From NCBI RefSeq assembly GCF_003480435.1, contig NZ_QUJB01000007.1, forward strand, positions 1 to 64,000: DNA of 64,000 nucleotides. Reading direction: 5' to 3'. The DNA comes from Clostridium sp. AM30-24. GTDB taxonomy: Bacteria > Bacillota > Clostridia > Lachnospirales > Lachnospiraceae. Below the pieces are notes generated by a model that worked only from the letters and a program-made list of their open reading frames with translations, did not search any database and was not told the DNA's origin. The position numbers and the translations under genes are program-made. Of this stretch, positions 33,520 through 42,260 are shown piece by piece (positions within the stretch are counted from its first letter, which is position 1; each line of letters opens with the position of its first letter).

Positions 33520-34293
33520 CTATAGAGGAAGCGAAGAAATCTCGCGAGAAATTTTTTTGAGTTTTTCTGTCATCTTATTTAAAAGTTCTTCCTGAGCTCT
33601 TTGAACTGGAATACTTACACATATGGCTGCGATCGGACGTCCGGTATATTTATAAATTGGAACAGCTATATTTACGACACCTTCTTCATATTCTTCCTGT
33701 TCCAGGCAGATTCCGGAAGCATGTATTTTTTCCAATTTTTCTTTTAATGAGGAAAAATCAGAATCGCTGAGTGAAGAATGTCCCTCTGAAATCAAAATCT
33801 CTTTCAATGCATCACTGGAAAGACTGGATAAGAAGATATAGCCAGAAGCAGTGTGCATCAAAGGAAGCCATTTTCCGACAGCAACAGAAACACGCACTGG
33901 ATGAGTGGATTCAACGTAGCTGGTACATAGAACCTGAGTGAGACCATTGATTTTTGAGTAGTGATAGACTCCGACCGTTTCATTAAACTCGGAAACCAAT
34001 TGCTCAAGGTATGGCTGGCAAATGGTGGTGAGATTAATATTCTGATATGCCTTTGATGCGAGTTCGAAGACCTTTCCGCCTGTTTTATATGAAAGCGTAT
34101 CAGGGCTTTGTTCCAGATACCCGCGTGCTTCCAGGGTTTTAATCAAATGAAAAGCAGTTGTTTTATTGAGATGACAATGTTCGGTAATTGTTGAAAGCTT
34201 TTGACCATTCCCACTGAAAACTGCGAATTCCAGGATATCAAGAGCGCGATGAACCGACTGAATTGTTTTTACGTTTTTTTCCAAATTATCCAT
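33520..34293 (-). CDS. IclR-family transcriptional regulator
   Basis: The 257-residue regulator has an N-terminal winged helix (TIQSVHRALDILEFAVFSGN, LSTITEHCHLNKTTAFHLIK) and an IclR effector domain ending in AICVSIPVQRAQEELLNKM. GGAGGT lies ahead of ATG 34293. It is divergent from the GltS-like transporter and arginase-fold genes and most likely regulates them through the TATAAAAC repeats in between. Effector unknown; it may be the imported substrate. Confidence 0.92.
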   Translation of the reverse strand: MDNLEKNVKTIQSVHRALDILEFAVFSGNGQKLSTITEHCHLNKTTAFHLIKTLEARGYLEQSPDTLSYKTGGKVFELASKAYQNINLTTICQPYLEQLVSEFNETVGVYHYSKINGLTQVLCTSYVESTHPVRVSVAVGKWLPLMHTASGYIFLSSLSSDALKEILISEGHSSLSDSDFSSLKEKLEKIHASGICLEQEEYEEGVVNIAVPIYKYTGRPIAAICVSIPVQRAQEELLNKMTEKLKKISREISSLPL

Positions 34294-34338
34294 AAGAATA
34301 CCTCCGGATTAATCATAACATATCACAGAGAGTTTTAC

Positions 34339-34460
34339 AATATAAAACACAATAAAAAATAAGTTCCTATTGTGAAAAAAATATTTGACAGACAGAAAAA
34401 GTGTTCTTATAATAAAAATGAGCTCAATTATAAAACCTGGTTTTATATTATAAAACACAA
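34339..34460. promoter_or_regulatory. Repeated TATAAAAC operators between IclR and the GltS-like gene
   Basis: TATAAAACAC occurs as direct repeats at 34341-34350 and 34449-34458. A 19-base palindrome, TATAAAACCTGGTTTTATA, lies at 34429-34447 just after the promoter. The array around the promoter fits IclR binding; this is inferred. Confidence 0.65.
34385..34413 (+). promoter_or_regulatory. Consensus promoter of the GltS-like/arginase-fold operon
   Basis: Exact TTGACA (34385-34390) and TATAAT (34408-34413) with a 17-base spacer. Confidence 0.85.
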
Positions 34461-34484
34461 AGTAACTAATAAAGGAGGAAGATT

Positions 34485-35852
34485 ATGACAGGATCACAGA
34501 TTGATGTATTATTGAAAACAATGGCATTAGTTGGTACCTTGCTGTTGATTGGCACTTTTTTGCGTGCAAAAGTTAGTTTGTTTCAAAACCTTTTTCTTCC
34601 GGCTTGTGTGATCGGCGGGATTATCGGACTGATTTTAGGGCCGAGAATGCTGGGAGTGTTGCTGATTTCAGACGAGATCATGACAACTGCCTCTAATATG
34701 CCAGGTCGTTTTTTTGCACTGATCATTGCGGCATTACCGATGTGCAGTCAGAAATTAAAAAAGGGTGAATTGTTTCAACGGATCGATGCAATCAAGCTGG
34801 GAATTATCATTTCTTTGATCAGTGCGTTACAATTTGCAATTGGATTTCTAACCAATATTGTTTTTACAAAGCTTGGTCTTGAGATGTACTCCGGATATGG
34901 ACTGGAAATGATGCTCGGCTTTTGCGGAGGACATGGAACAGCGGCTACAGTCGGAGGAATCCTGCAGAATCTTGGTCAGGACTATTGGGAAGTTGCCCAG
35001 GGTATGGCGATGACGTTTTCTACGATCGGTATGGTCGGTGGAATCATGATCGGAATCACGGTAATCAATATCGTCTCCAGAAAAGGATTAACCAATTATG
35101 TCAAAGATCCAGGTGCGCTTCCGAAAGAGATGAAAACAGGATTATACAGTACAGTAGATGAATGTCCTTCAGCAGGCCGCATTACAACTGCAGGAGGAAG
35201 CATTGATACACTTGGACTGCATTTAGCACTTATTTTCCTCTCTGTTGGTGCTGGATATGTCATTAACTACATGATCAATACGTATCAAATCCCTGGTCTG
35301 ACGTATTTAAGCTCATGGTTCTGGATGTTAATGTCGATGTATGTGATCTGGTTTGCAGTGCGCAAGTTAAATTGCGAACAGTATTTTGATGCAAATATAA
35401 AAAGCAGAATTCAGGGATGTGTCACAGATTTTATTGTAACAGCGGCTATTTTCAGTATGCCGATCGAAATGATCGCTGAATATTGGCTGCCGCTGCTTAC
35501 AACTTCTGTTTTAGGATTTGTTGTGACAGTGAGTGTACTTTTATTCCTTGATAAAATGTATCTGAGCAAAGACTGGATCGAAAAATCGATGGGACCGTTG
35601 GGAATGCTCACTGGTGATTTTATTACCGGCGTTTTATTAACGAGAATGGTCGATCCGGACTTCAAGTCAGAGGCAATGGGAGATTTCTCTATTGCATATT
35701 CAATCAATACATTTTATTGTGTTGCAATGCTCGCAATTCTGTTCCCATTTGTTGTGAAACGCGGAGCGATGGCAGCGATGATCTTCACGGTAATTCATGC
35801 GGTTATTTTTATGGTAGCTTTATGTCTTGTCAATCTGAAAAAGAAGGGGTAA
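34485..35852 (+). CDS. GltS-like sodium:carboxylate/amino acid symporter
   Basis: This 455-residue membrane protein has ten or more hydrophobic segments and resembles the sodium:glutamate symporter family: FLPACVIGGIIGLILGPRML, GLEMMLGFCGGHGTAATVGG as the first glycine-rich reentrant loop, and GLHLALIFLSVGAGYVINYM. It is longer than E. coli GltS (about 400). The strong GGAGG and promoter imply good expression once induced. It is 15 bases ahead of an arginase-fold enzyme, so it may import that enzyme's substrate rather than glutamate itself. Confidence 0.8.
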   Translation: MTGSQIDVLLKTMALVGTLLLIGTFLRAKVSLFQNLFLPACVIGGIIGLILGPRMLGVLLISDEIMTTASNMPGRFFALIIAALPMCSQKLKKGELFQRIDAIKLGIIISLISALQFAIGFLTNIVFTKLGLEMYSGYGLEMMLGFCGGHGTAATVGGILQNLGQDYWEVAQGMAMTFSTIGMVGGIMIGITVINIVSRKGLTNYVKDPGALPKEMKTGLYSTVDECPSAGRITTAGGSIDTLGLHLALIFLSVGAGYVINYMINTYQIPGLTYLSSWFWMLMSMYVIWFAVRKLNCEQYFDANIKSRIQGCVTDFIVTAAIFSMPIEMIAEYWLPLLTTSVLGFVVTVSVLLFLDKMYLSKDWIEKSMGPLGMLTGDFITGVLLTRMVDPDFKSEAMGDFSIAYSINTFYCVAMLAILFPFVVKRGAMAAMIFTVIHAVIFMVALCLVNLKKKG

Positions 35853-35867
35853 GGTGGGATTAGAAAT

Positions 35868-36812
35868 ATGAGAAAACTAAATGGATTATCAATTATCGAA
35901 AATGAATATTGCTATAACGAATGGAGATTCGATACGAGCACCAAAGAAAGAAAACGGATCCTGTCATCGATACGGGAGTACAGAGATCCAAGGGATACTA
36001 CTTATTATAAAGAGTCTGGAACTTACCAAAAAGCGGGAGTTGATTATAAAGTCTTCAAAACAGACTTTGAAAGAAGGGAAAAATGTGAGCCCTATGAAGG
36101 AGTATTGAAAAATCTTTCGGATTTGGTTTGCAAAGAAATAAAAGAAGGAAACGGAATTCTGATGTCCAGTGGATACTGCGCGCATGCGCCTGCGATTGCC
36201 GGAGGAATTGAACGTGCAGTTGGTCCGGATAAGAAAATCGGAGTGATATGGATCGATGCTCATGCAGACAATCGAATTGCAGAAACTACAGAATCGTTAG
36301 ATATCAGATTGGTTGGCGTTCCTGTTTCTGTCATGGTGGGACAGACAGCTGAAGATTATAGAAAAAAAGTTTGTGGTTTAACAGTCCCGATTGCAGGAGA
36401 GCATATCCTGGTTAGTGATGGTCGAATGAACATCCCGGAATTTGATGAGAATCTGAAAAATGCTGGTAGTAAAAAAGTTTCTGGAGAAATATTTGATGAT
36501 CCGGAAAAATGGAAAGAAGAAATACAAAAACTTGCGGATCAGACAGATCTTTTATATTTGTCTGTGGATGCAGATATTCTTGCAGCTGAATGGATTCCAG
36601 CTTATGCGAAATATGTTCCGGACGGACATAGCTTAGAGACCGTGAAACAGAATGTACAGATCGTGATGGAAACAGGGAAAGTGATTGCATTTTCATTATT
36701 TTGCGTGGATTTTGACCGGTACGATATGGGAGGAGAAAAGACCTATAGCAGTGGAAAAGAAATTTTAGAGGCAGGATTGACATCCTGGAAACAGCTGCCG
36801 GATCTTGTATAA
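35868..36812 (+). CDS. Arginase/ureohydrolase-fold enzyme, divergent
   Basis: The 314-residue protein has the manganese-site motifs of ureohydrolases: H106 in SSGYCAHAPAIAGG, WIDAHADN (D130, H132, D134) and YLSVDADIL (D234, D236). The usual GGDHS is replaced by GYCAHA, and the DP after the last motif by AE, so it is a distant member. Relatives hydrolyse arginine, agmatine, guanidinobutyrate or formiminoglutamate. Co-transcription with a GltS-like carrier under IclR control suggests catabolism of an acidic guanidino or formimino compound. That is inference. Confidence 0.75.
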   Translation: MRKLNGLSIIENEYCYNEWRFDTSTKERKRILSSIREYRDPRDTTYYKESGTYQKAGVDYKVFKTDFERREKCEPYEGVLKNLSDLVCKEIKEGNGILMSSGYCAHAPAIAGGIERAVGPDKKIGVIWIDAHADNRIAETTESLDIRLVGVPVSVMVGQTAEDYRKKVCGLTVPIAGEHILVSDGRMNIPEFDENLKNAGSKKVSGEIFDDPEKWKEEIQKLADQTDLLYLSVDADILAAEWIPAYAKYVPDGHSLETVKQNVQIVMETGKVIAFSLFCVDFDRYDMGGEKTYSSGKEILEAGLTSWKQLPDLV

Positions 36813-36842
36813 AAATAAGAAAGTTAAAACAATGGGGGCGGA

Positions 36843-37571
36843 TTAGATCCAGCCCCCATCCATTTTAATGATCTGACCGGTCAGATATTCCGGTGCTTCG
36901 ACGAGTTTCATGACGAGGTCAGCGACTTCCTCGGGTTTTCCCATGCGTCCGGCCGGGATCTCATCCAAAAGCATCGCATGTTCTTCCTCGGAGAGAAAAC
37001 CGTTCATCTCGGTGTCGATCGCGCCGCAGGCGATCGCGTTGACCTGGATATTCGACGGGGCGAGTTCTTTTGCGAGAGCCATCGTGAGTCCGTTGACACC
37101 GCCTTTTGTCGCGGAATATGCCGCTTCACAGGACGCGCCGCAGACTCCCCAGACGGAGGAGATATTGATGATCTTGCCACTGTGGTTGTGGATCATGCCT
37201 GGGATCGCGAGTTTTGCACAGTGGAAGACGGAGGAGAGATTCGCGGAGACGATCCGGTTCCAGTCTTCAAAGCTCAAGTCCTGTAAGAGCCCGATGATGG
37301 AGATCCCGGCGTTGTTTACAAGGACGTCAATATGACCGAAACGCGATCCGATCTCCTGAAACAGGCGTTTACAGTCTTCCGGATTTCCGACATCCGCCTG
37401 TACCGCCAGGCACTCTGCACCGAGCGCCTCCACTTCTTTTTTCACTTCTTCCATCCGGTCCGCACTTCTGGCGCAGTTGATCACGACCCGGTATCCGCAG
37501 AAAGCAAATTTTAAAGCCACCGCCCGCCCGATCCCGCGGGAGGAGCCGGTGACGAGAACTGTTTTTTTCAT
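36843..37571 (-). CDS. Short-chain dehydrogenase/reductase (FabG-like)
   Basis: The 242-residue SDR has the NAD(P) loop VTGSSRGIGRAVALKFA, LVNNAGIS, the catalytic Ser in NISSVWGVCGASCEAAYSAT with Tyr and the following KGG lysine, and the C-terminal YLTGQIIKMDGGWI. The fold is that of 3-oxoacyl-ACP reductases, but the setting with lactonase, carrier and RraA-family genes suggests oxidation or reduction of a sugar acid or hydroxy acid. ATG 37571 is preferred over an upstream frame. Confidence 0.9.
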   Translation of the reverse strand: MKKTVLVTGSSRGIGRAVALKFAFCGYRVVINCARSADRMEEVKKEVEALGAECLAVQADVGNPEDCKRLFQEIGSRFGHIDVLVNNAGISIIGLLQDLSFEDWNRIVSANLSSVFHCAKLAIPGMIHNHSGKIINISSVWGVCGASCEAAYSATKGGVNGLTMALAKELAPSNIQVNAIACGAIDTEMNGFLSEEEHAMLLDEIPAGRMGKPEEVADLVMKLVEAPEYLTGQIIKMDGGWI

Positions 37572-37750
37572 AGAGAGACACCTCATTTTTTATTTCTCCC
37601 TTTCATGTGTGGGAGAGATGTATAATCGCTCTTCAATCGAAGAGGGGAAAGTCGTCCGGCTTTCCGATGTGCGAAGTATAACATATCAGGTTAAATCATA
37701 CAATGGTAACGATGAAAATCCCCCCGAAATATTTCGGAGGGATTTTGTGT

Positions 37751-38419
37751 TTATTTCTGCTGTCTCGCCTCATTCAGGCTCATTCCGCCGCGGACGAGAT
37801 CTTCGATCCGGTCTTCCTTTGCTTTGATCTTTTCGGCTTCTTCGAGAACTTCCTTTAAATGTGCACTTGGAACGACGGCAACGCCGGTGCGGTCCATAAG
37901 GATGAGGTCTTCCGGGCAGATCTGGACGCCGCCGATGAATACCGGGACATCGGTGTCAACCGTCTCCATGAAACGGGCGCTCTTTACCGGGCTTGTGCTG
38001 CACAGATAGACCGGGAATTTCAGCTTTGCGATCTCGTCGATGTCGCGGAGACTTCCGTTTGTGAGTTCCCCCATCACGCCGCGCATCTGGGCTCTTGTGG
38101 CTAACATGGCGCCGCCTGTGGCGATATCGGTGAGACCGGTCGCTTCGATGACGAGAAGATCGCCGTATTCGGTCTGGGTGTCGATGATGGATGCCTGTTT
38201 TGTCAGTGCTTTTCCGTCGAATGCAGTCTTTCTGCGCATCTGGCGGATCGTTTTCGCAAAGCCTGCAGTACGTGGCTGGTAGACATCCAGAGCGTGAAGT
38301 CCGAGTACAACTCCGGAGCGGAGTCCGAGATTGTCCATGGCATCGGAGATGTTTGCAGTCGGAAATTTTTTGTAGTTTTCGATCCAGTAGGTTCGTTCTT
38401 CTTTATTGAACATGGTCAT
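37751..38419 (-). CDS. RraA-family aldolase/decarboxylase-like protein, second copy
   Basis: About 222 residues with KFPTANISDAMDNLGLRSGV, DLLVIEATGLTDIATGGAML, RAQMRGVMGELTNGSLRDID and EDLILMDRTGVAVVPSAH. The G-x-x-x-x-G-S-x-R-D motif (GELTNGSLRD) is well kept, unlike the copy at 3823, so metal-dependent aldol cleavage or decarboxylation is more credible here. Starts at 38413, 38419 and GTG 38428 are possible and none has a close ribosome site. A strong GGAG instead serves a six-codon frame at 38445 whose stop overlaps the start region. It sits between the SDR and MatC-like genes on the same strand. Confidence 0.85.
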   Translation of the reverse strand: MTMFNKEERTYWIENYKKFPTANISDAMDNLGLRSGVVLGLHALDVYQPRTAGFAKTIRQMRRKTAFDGKALTKQASIIDTQTEYGDLLVIEATGLTDIATGGAMLATRAQMRGVMGELTNGSLRDIDEIAKLKFPVYLCSTSPVKSARFMETVDTDVPVFIGGVQICPEDLILMDRTGVAVVPSAHLKEVLEEAEKIKAKEDRIEDLVRGGMSLNEARQQK

Positions 38420-38424
38420 TTGTA

Positions 38425-38445
38425 TCACAGCGTTTCTGCATTCAT
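38425..38445 (-). CDS. Possible six-codon leader frame ahead of the RraA-family gene
   Basis: After GAAAGGAG (38458-38465) the first ATG opens MNAETL and stops at TGA (38427-38425), just before the RraA starts. Translation here could deliver ribosomes to the main gene by coupling. Only sequence position supports it. Confidence 0.3.
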   Translation of the reverse strand: MNAETL

Positions 38446-38560
38446 ACAGCTGTGATTCTCCTTTCTAAATAATGATAGATCATTTCTGGAAGAACCATTT
38501 GAATTCTTCCCAGGCGGTCATAATTTGATTTTAGTATATCAGAAAAACAGCAGGGATTTT

Positions 38561-38580
38561 ATGAATTTGGCGCAATTCAT
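38561..38580. promoter_or_regulatory. Palindrome upstream of the second RraA-family gene
   Basis: ATGAATT (38561-38567) and AATTCAT (38574-38580) form an inverted repeat around TGGCGC in the 38446-38742 gap, a plausible site for one of the LysR proteins. Confidence 0.35.
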
Positions 38581-38630
38581 CATGCCAAAATGTCATGAAG
38601 ATCCATTCCTTAAATTTATTACTTTTTAAG

Positions 38631-38661
38631 AAAAATGCCCGATGAAGATTCACCAGGCATT
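38631..38661 (-). terminator. Terminator after the MatC-like gene
   Basis: On the minus strand AATGCC pairs with GGCATT (38634-38639 with 38656-38661), with inner TGAA/TTCA pairs and a T run. Confidence 0.65.
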
Positions 38662-38742
38662 CCAAAGGATGTATTTGGGACCTTCAGCCCCTGAATGAAC
38701 GAAAAAATGGAATAATCGAAATTATTTGGAAAATTAGCATAT

Positions 38743-39996
38743 TTACGCAATAATCTTATAAATTCCAATAAAAGCAAATACAGCCAGAACTGCAAGCGCG
38801 ATAAAGGACACCGCAAACAGCTCCACAAACAGGCGGTTCTGCGGGAATTTCTCGTCCGCATTCTCCTGCTGGGCAACACCCGCCATGATGAGGGCGCCGG
38901 TCGTGGAGATCGGAGTGAATCCGGAGACAGTTCCGCCGATGACGATCACGGAGACGAGCTCCAGGGCAGTCACGCCGCCGATGCTCGCAGCAAGTCCGCT
39001 GGCTGTCGGGATCAGCGTTGGGAACACAACGCCGAGTCCGGAGCTGAAGAAGGACATGAGGCCTGCGGCGATCGCCATGATCGTTGCGGCTGTTTTCGGT
39101 CCCATCACAGATTCCAGACCATCGACCATGATGTCGATGCCGCCGGAGATCGAGATGACGTTCATCAGGATACCGACACCGAGAACCATGATGATGACAT
39201 TCCACGGGATCATTTTGAATGCAGTCTTTTCATTACCGCATCCGAGAACGATAAGGACGGAGCCGACAGTAAAACCGGTAAGTCCGACATTCCAGGAGAA
39301 GAACAGGGCGCCGATCGCGAGAGCGGCAAGTCCTGCTAAGGATAGCCACTGATTTTTACTGAATTTCGGAAGAACATCCTGATGGTTGGTGTGCGGAGCA
39401 ACCTGCCAGCCTCTGTAGTAAATATATACGAGAACTGCGACAACGAGGGCTGTCACGGTCAGGCACATCATGATCGGAACAGTATTTCCGGTAAGTCCCT
39501 GTGCTTCCATAAGCTCACGGACAACGGCACTCTCCGGAGTCAGCGGGCTCATACGTCCGGACATAACGCCGAGATCGCCGATGATTGCCGTCATGATCGG
39601 GTTCACACCTGCGGATATCGCAACCGGGATCGCGATGACCGGAACGATCGCGAGAGACGGGATGGCTCCCGGTCCCACCGCACAGATCAGGAATCCGAGC
39701 AGGTACATGACGAACGGGATCAGCGTCTTGTGCGGTCCGACAAGCGCTACCATTTTTTTTGCGAGAAGCTCCAGAGTTCCGTTTTCGTTGATGATGGCAA
39801 ACAGATATGTGATGCCGATCATCTGCATACAGAGGGAGGAACTGAATCCCTTGATGATGTCTCCGGCCTTGATCCCATAGACGAGACCGAGTATCATGGA
39901 GAAGCCGATACATAAAATTCCGACATTTGCCTTGCGGACAAAGCCGATAACGATAGCTGCCAGAAGGGCGATTAGTGAAATAAGACCAAGATTCAT
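38743..39996 (-). CDS. MatC-like dicarboxylate carrier (SLC13/ion-transporter superfamily)
   Basis: This 417-residue membrane protein has about twelve hydrophobic segments. The MatC-type N-terminal half includes GIKAGDIIKGFSSSLCMQMI and GPGAIPSLAIVPVIAIP; DLGVMSGRMSPLTPESAVV and GGTVSGFTPISTTGALIM are the two conserved loops. MatC was described as a malonate/dicarboxylate carrier in rhizobia. Here it is 12 bases after the lactonase-fold gene and upstream of the RraA-family and SDR genes, so a sugar acid or branched hydroxy-diacid is the likely cargo. Confidence 0.85.
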   Translation of the reverse strand: MNLGLISLIALLAAIVIGFVRKANVGILCIGFSMILGLVYGIKAGDIIKGFSSSLCMQMIGITYLFAIINENGTLELLAKKMVALVGPHKTLIPFVMYLLGFLICAVGPGAIPSLAIVPVIAIPVAISAGVNPIMTAIIGDLGVMSGRMSPLTPESAVVRELMEAQGLTGNTVPIMMCLTVTALVVAVLVYIYYRGWQVAPHTNHQDVLPKFSKNQWLSLAGLAALAIGALFFSWNVGLTGFTVGSVLIVLGCGNEKTAFKMIPWNVIIMVLGVGILMNVISISGGIDIMVDGLESVMGPKTAATIMAIAAGLMSFFSSGLGVVFPTLIPTASGLAASIGGVTALELVSVIVIGGTVSGFTPISTTGALIMAGVAQQENADEKFPQNRLFVELFAVSFIALAVLAVFAFIGIYKIIA

Positions 39997-40008
39997 ATGT
40001 GTACCTCC

Positions 40009-41058
40009 CTATCGGAATGTGATGCAGACCGGACTTTCGGCTGCGATCACGCGGCCGGTGTATTCCATGCGGCCCTGTTCAGAGTCAAGCTTCATCTCGA
40101 TGATCGTATCGCTGTCCTCGTTTGCCATGTAGAAACGGCTGTAATCCGGGTTGAAGGTGATGAAGCGCGGGGTGAGTCCCATTGCCGGGTAGTAGCCGAG
40201 TTCCTTCATGTAACCAGTCTCCTGGTCGATGCGGTAGAGAACGATGGACTCGTGAATGCGGTTGGAACCGATCAGGATCTCTCCGTTTTTGTCGAGCAGA
40301 GAGGCGCTGGCCTGTCCTTCGCCTGTGTAGGTTTCCGGAAGTGTCGGCAGATTCTGACATGCATGAAGCTTTCCATTCTCAGCATCAAAGCCGAAGTATG
40401 TCATTTTATTGCCTTTTTCATTGATCAGGTATGCATAGCGGTTGTTCGGATGGATCGCGATGTGGCGCGGCTCATCGTACTCTCTGGAGCGGAAGCAGTC
40501 GGTCTCGGTGAGAGTCCCGTTTTCTGCGTCAAAGCGGTATACGAGAACCTGACCGTAGCCCTGGATCCTTCCCTGGGTCACAACAAAAAGGTAGGTCTTT
40601 GTCTGATCCCAGATGCACTGGTGCGCGAAGGAGACAGTTCCCTCTTTTTTGCCAGGAAGATGAGTCTCAGAGACGATCTCGCCGAGGCTTCCGTCTTCAT
40701 TTCTCTTAATGACATAGACAGCGCCGCCCTGAAGAGCAGCAACGACTAAAAAGCGGTTTGTTCTGTCAGCAGTGATGAACACCGGATTTTTTCCGCCGAT
40801 TTCGATCATATTTAACGGAGATAAAGTTCCGTCTTCAAGAATTTTATAGCTGGAGACTTTTGTCTTGTCTCCGTGTACGGAATAGAGAAAATTGCCCTCA
40901 TTGTCGAGTGTCTGGTAGGATGGATTTTCCTCCTCCGTCTTTAAACACTGGATCAGGTTCCAGTCTCCGGTCTTGTCGTTGATCTCGAAAACTTTTAAGC
41001 CTTTTCCGCGTGCATTTCGTTCTTTTGTTGTTCTGCAGCCCACATAAGCGTAGCTCAT
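40009..41058 (-). CDS. Seven-bladed beta-propeller lactonase-family protein
   Basis: The 349-residue protein starts MSYAYVGCRTTKERNARGKG and shows repeated propeller strands with FAHQCIWDQTKTYLFVVTQG, RHIAIHPNNRYAYLINEKGN, GSNRIHESIVLYRID, TPRFITFNPDYSRFYMANED and SDTIIEMKLD. These belong to the 6-phosphogluconolactonase/carboxy-muconate cyclase-like family. It probably opens a sugar-acid or related lactone. AGGAGG ahead of ATG 41058 sets the start; the longer frame to 41106 is unsupported. It is the first gene of the catabolic operon. Confidence 0.88.
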   Translation of the reverse strand: MSYAYVGCRTTKERNARGKGLKVFEINDKTGDWNLIQCLKTEEENPSYQTLDNEGNFLYSVHGDKTKVSSYKILEDGTLSPLNMIEIGGKNPVFITADRTNRFLVVAALQGGAVYVIKRNEDGSLGEIVSETHLPGKKEGTVSFAHQCIWDQTKTYLFVVTQGRIQGYGQVLVYRFDAENGTLTETDCFRSREYDEPRHIAIHPNNRYAYLINEKGNKMTYFGFDAENGKLHACQNLPTLPETYTGEGQASASLLDKNGEILIGSNRIHESIVLYRIDQETGYMKELGYYPAMGLTPRFITFNPDYSRFYMANEDSDTIIEMKLDSEQGRMEYTGRVIAAESPVCITFR

Positions 41059-41203
41059 TTCCTTTTCCTCCTGAGATAAATATATAATTCGATCAAAGAT
41101 ACCCACTTGATCACGTTCCGGAATCCTGCGTACCGATGTGGGGGTTCTCTATAAACTGGATGACGGTTTCAGAGAAAAATCGGGGGGATCCTGTCTGGTG
41201 ATA

Positions 41204-41231
41204 CCTATATGATAAATTATTAACATGTCAA
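41204..41231 (-). promoter_or_regulatory. Promoter of the lactonase-MatC operon
   Basis: On the minus strand exact TTGACA (41226-41231) and TATAGG (41204-41209) are 16 bases apart. The weak -10 fits a promoter needing LysR activation. Confidence 0.55.
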
Positions 41232-41253
41232 ATGGAAATTCAGGAAAAGAATA

Positions 41254-41284
41254 GGCGCGGTATTCCGTTATGGAATATCGCGCC
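41254..41284 (-). terminator. Terminator after the tandem LysR genes
   Basis: GGCGCGGTATTCC (41254-41266) pairs with GGAATATCGCGCC (41272-41284), 12 perfect pairs and one wobble, and a T-rich stretch follows on the minus strand. Confidence 0.7.
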
Positions 41285-41381
41285 GGATCACGAACCGGAA
41301 ATGGAACGGTTCCGCACATTTACAATTACGAGCAAAATAGTTGCCGGGAAATACAGATTTTCCGTGCGGACGGATCAAGAG

Positions 41382-42248
41382 TCAGTTCACCCCGTAATAG
41401 TTTTCCACAAACCGGATAAAATCGGAAATTCCCTCGCTTTTATAGCAGTGATCGGAGATCAGCATGGAAACCTTTCTGGAGACCGGATTTCCGTCCCGGT
41501 CATAGGCGGGGATCAGCTGCAGCTTTTCTTCATCAATCTTCCAGTCATCTCCAAACACAAAGCAGATCCCAAGCCCATTCTCTGCCATCTCAATGGCAAT
41601 ATCAAAGTATGGAACCTGCTGTTTCTCGTGGGGGCTGCTTCCAAACTGGCTTTTCCACCACTGATTGATGATCATGCGGACCATGGGATTGTAGAAGGTC
41701 TCAATAAGCGGCATATGTTCAATGGAGTCCATCGTCGCACCTTTCGGGGCGACGATATAGAGTTCTTCCTTAAACAGGCATACCTGATCGCCGAGATACG
41801 GGAAATCGCCGCAGACGAGACCGATATCGATCGTATCGTCGATCAGATCCTTTAAGATCACGTCGCTGGAGTTGGAAATTGTCTTGATATAGAGATTGGC
41901 TCCGCTTTTCTGGTATGCGGCGAGGAGTTTCGGAAGATGGCGCTTTGCAAACGAGTTCGGGACGCCGAGTTTTAAGGATTCCATCTTTGTATGGCGGTCT
42001 GCAAAGTGGTCCCCGATCTCCTGGAGAAAATCCAGCATGATGTTTGCCTTCTGTACCAGATATTTTCCGTCTTCTGTGAAAGTTACGCCGCGGCTTGTCC
42101 GTTCCACGAGCTGGCGGCCCCACTCGCTCTCGATCGACTGCAGCCGCTTTGTCAGGGCAGACTGGGTCATAAAGAGGGCGTCGGCGGCCTTTGTGATGCT
42201 GCGCTTTTCATATAATACTTTTAAAATTTTCCAGTCAATGTTTTTCAT
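41382..42248 (-). CDS. LysR-family regulator, tandem copy 2
   Basis: The 288-residue regulator begins MKNIDWKILKVLYEKRSITK and continues AADALFMTQSALTKRLQSIE, a typical LysR winged helix. It is clearly paralogous to the next gene upstream (42261): both start with a D-W-[KR]-I-L motif and have an FMTQ-xx-LTKRL recognition helix. It lies 12 bases after that gene, so the two are co-transcribed. It probably regulates the lactonase-MatC-RraA-SDR cluster downstream. Confidence 0.92.
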   Translation of the reverse strand: MKNIDWKILKVLYEKRSITKAADALFMTQSALTKRLQSIESEWGRQLVERTSRGVTFTEDGKYLVQKANIMLDFLQEIGDHFADRHTKMESLKLGVPNSFAKRHLPKLLAAYQKSGANLYIKTISNSSDVILKDLIDDTIDIGLVCGDFPYLGDQVCLFKEELYIVAPKGATMDSIEHMPLIETFYNPMVRMIINQWWKSQFGSSPHEKQQVPYFDIAIEMAENGLGICFVFGDDWKIDEEKLQLIPAYDRDGNPVSRKVSMLISDHCYKSEGISDFIRFVENYYGVN

Positions 42249-42260
42249 AGAAGTTCCTTC

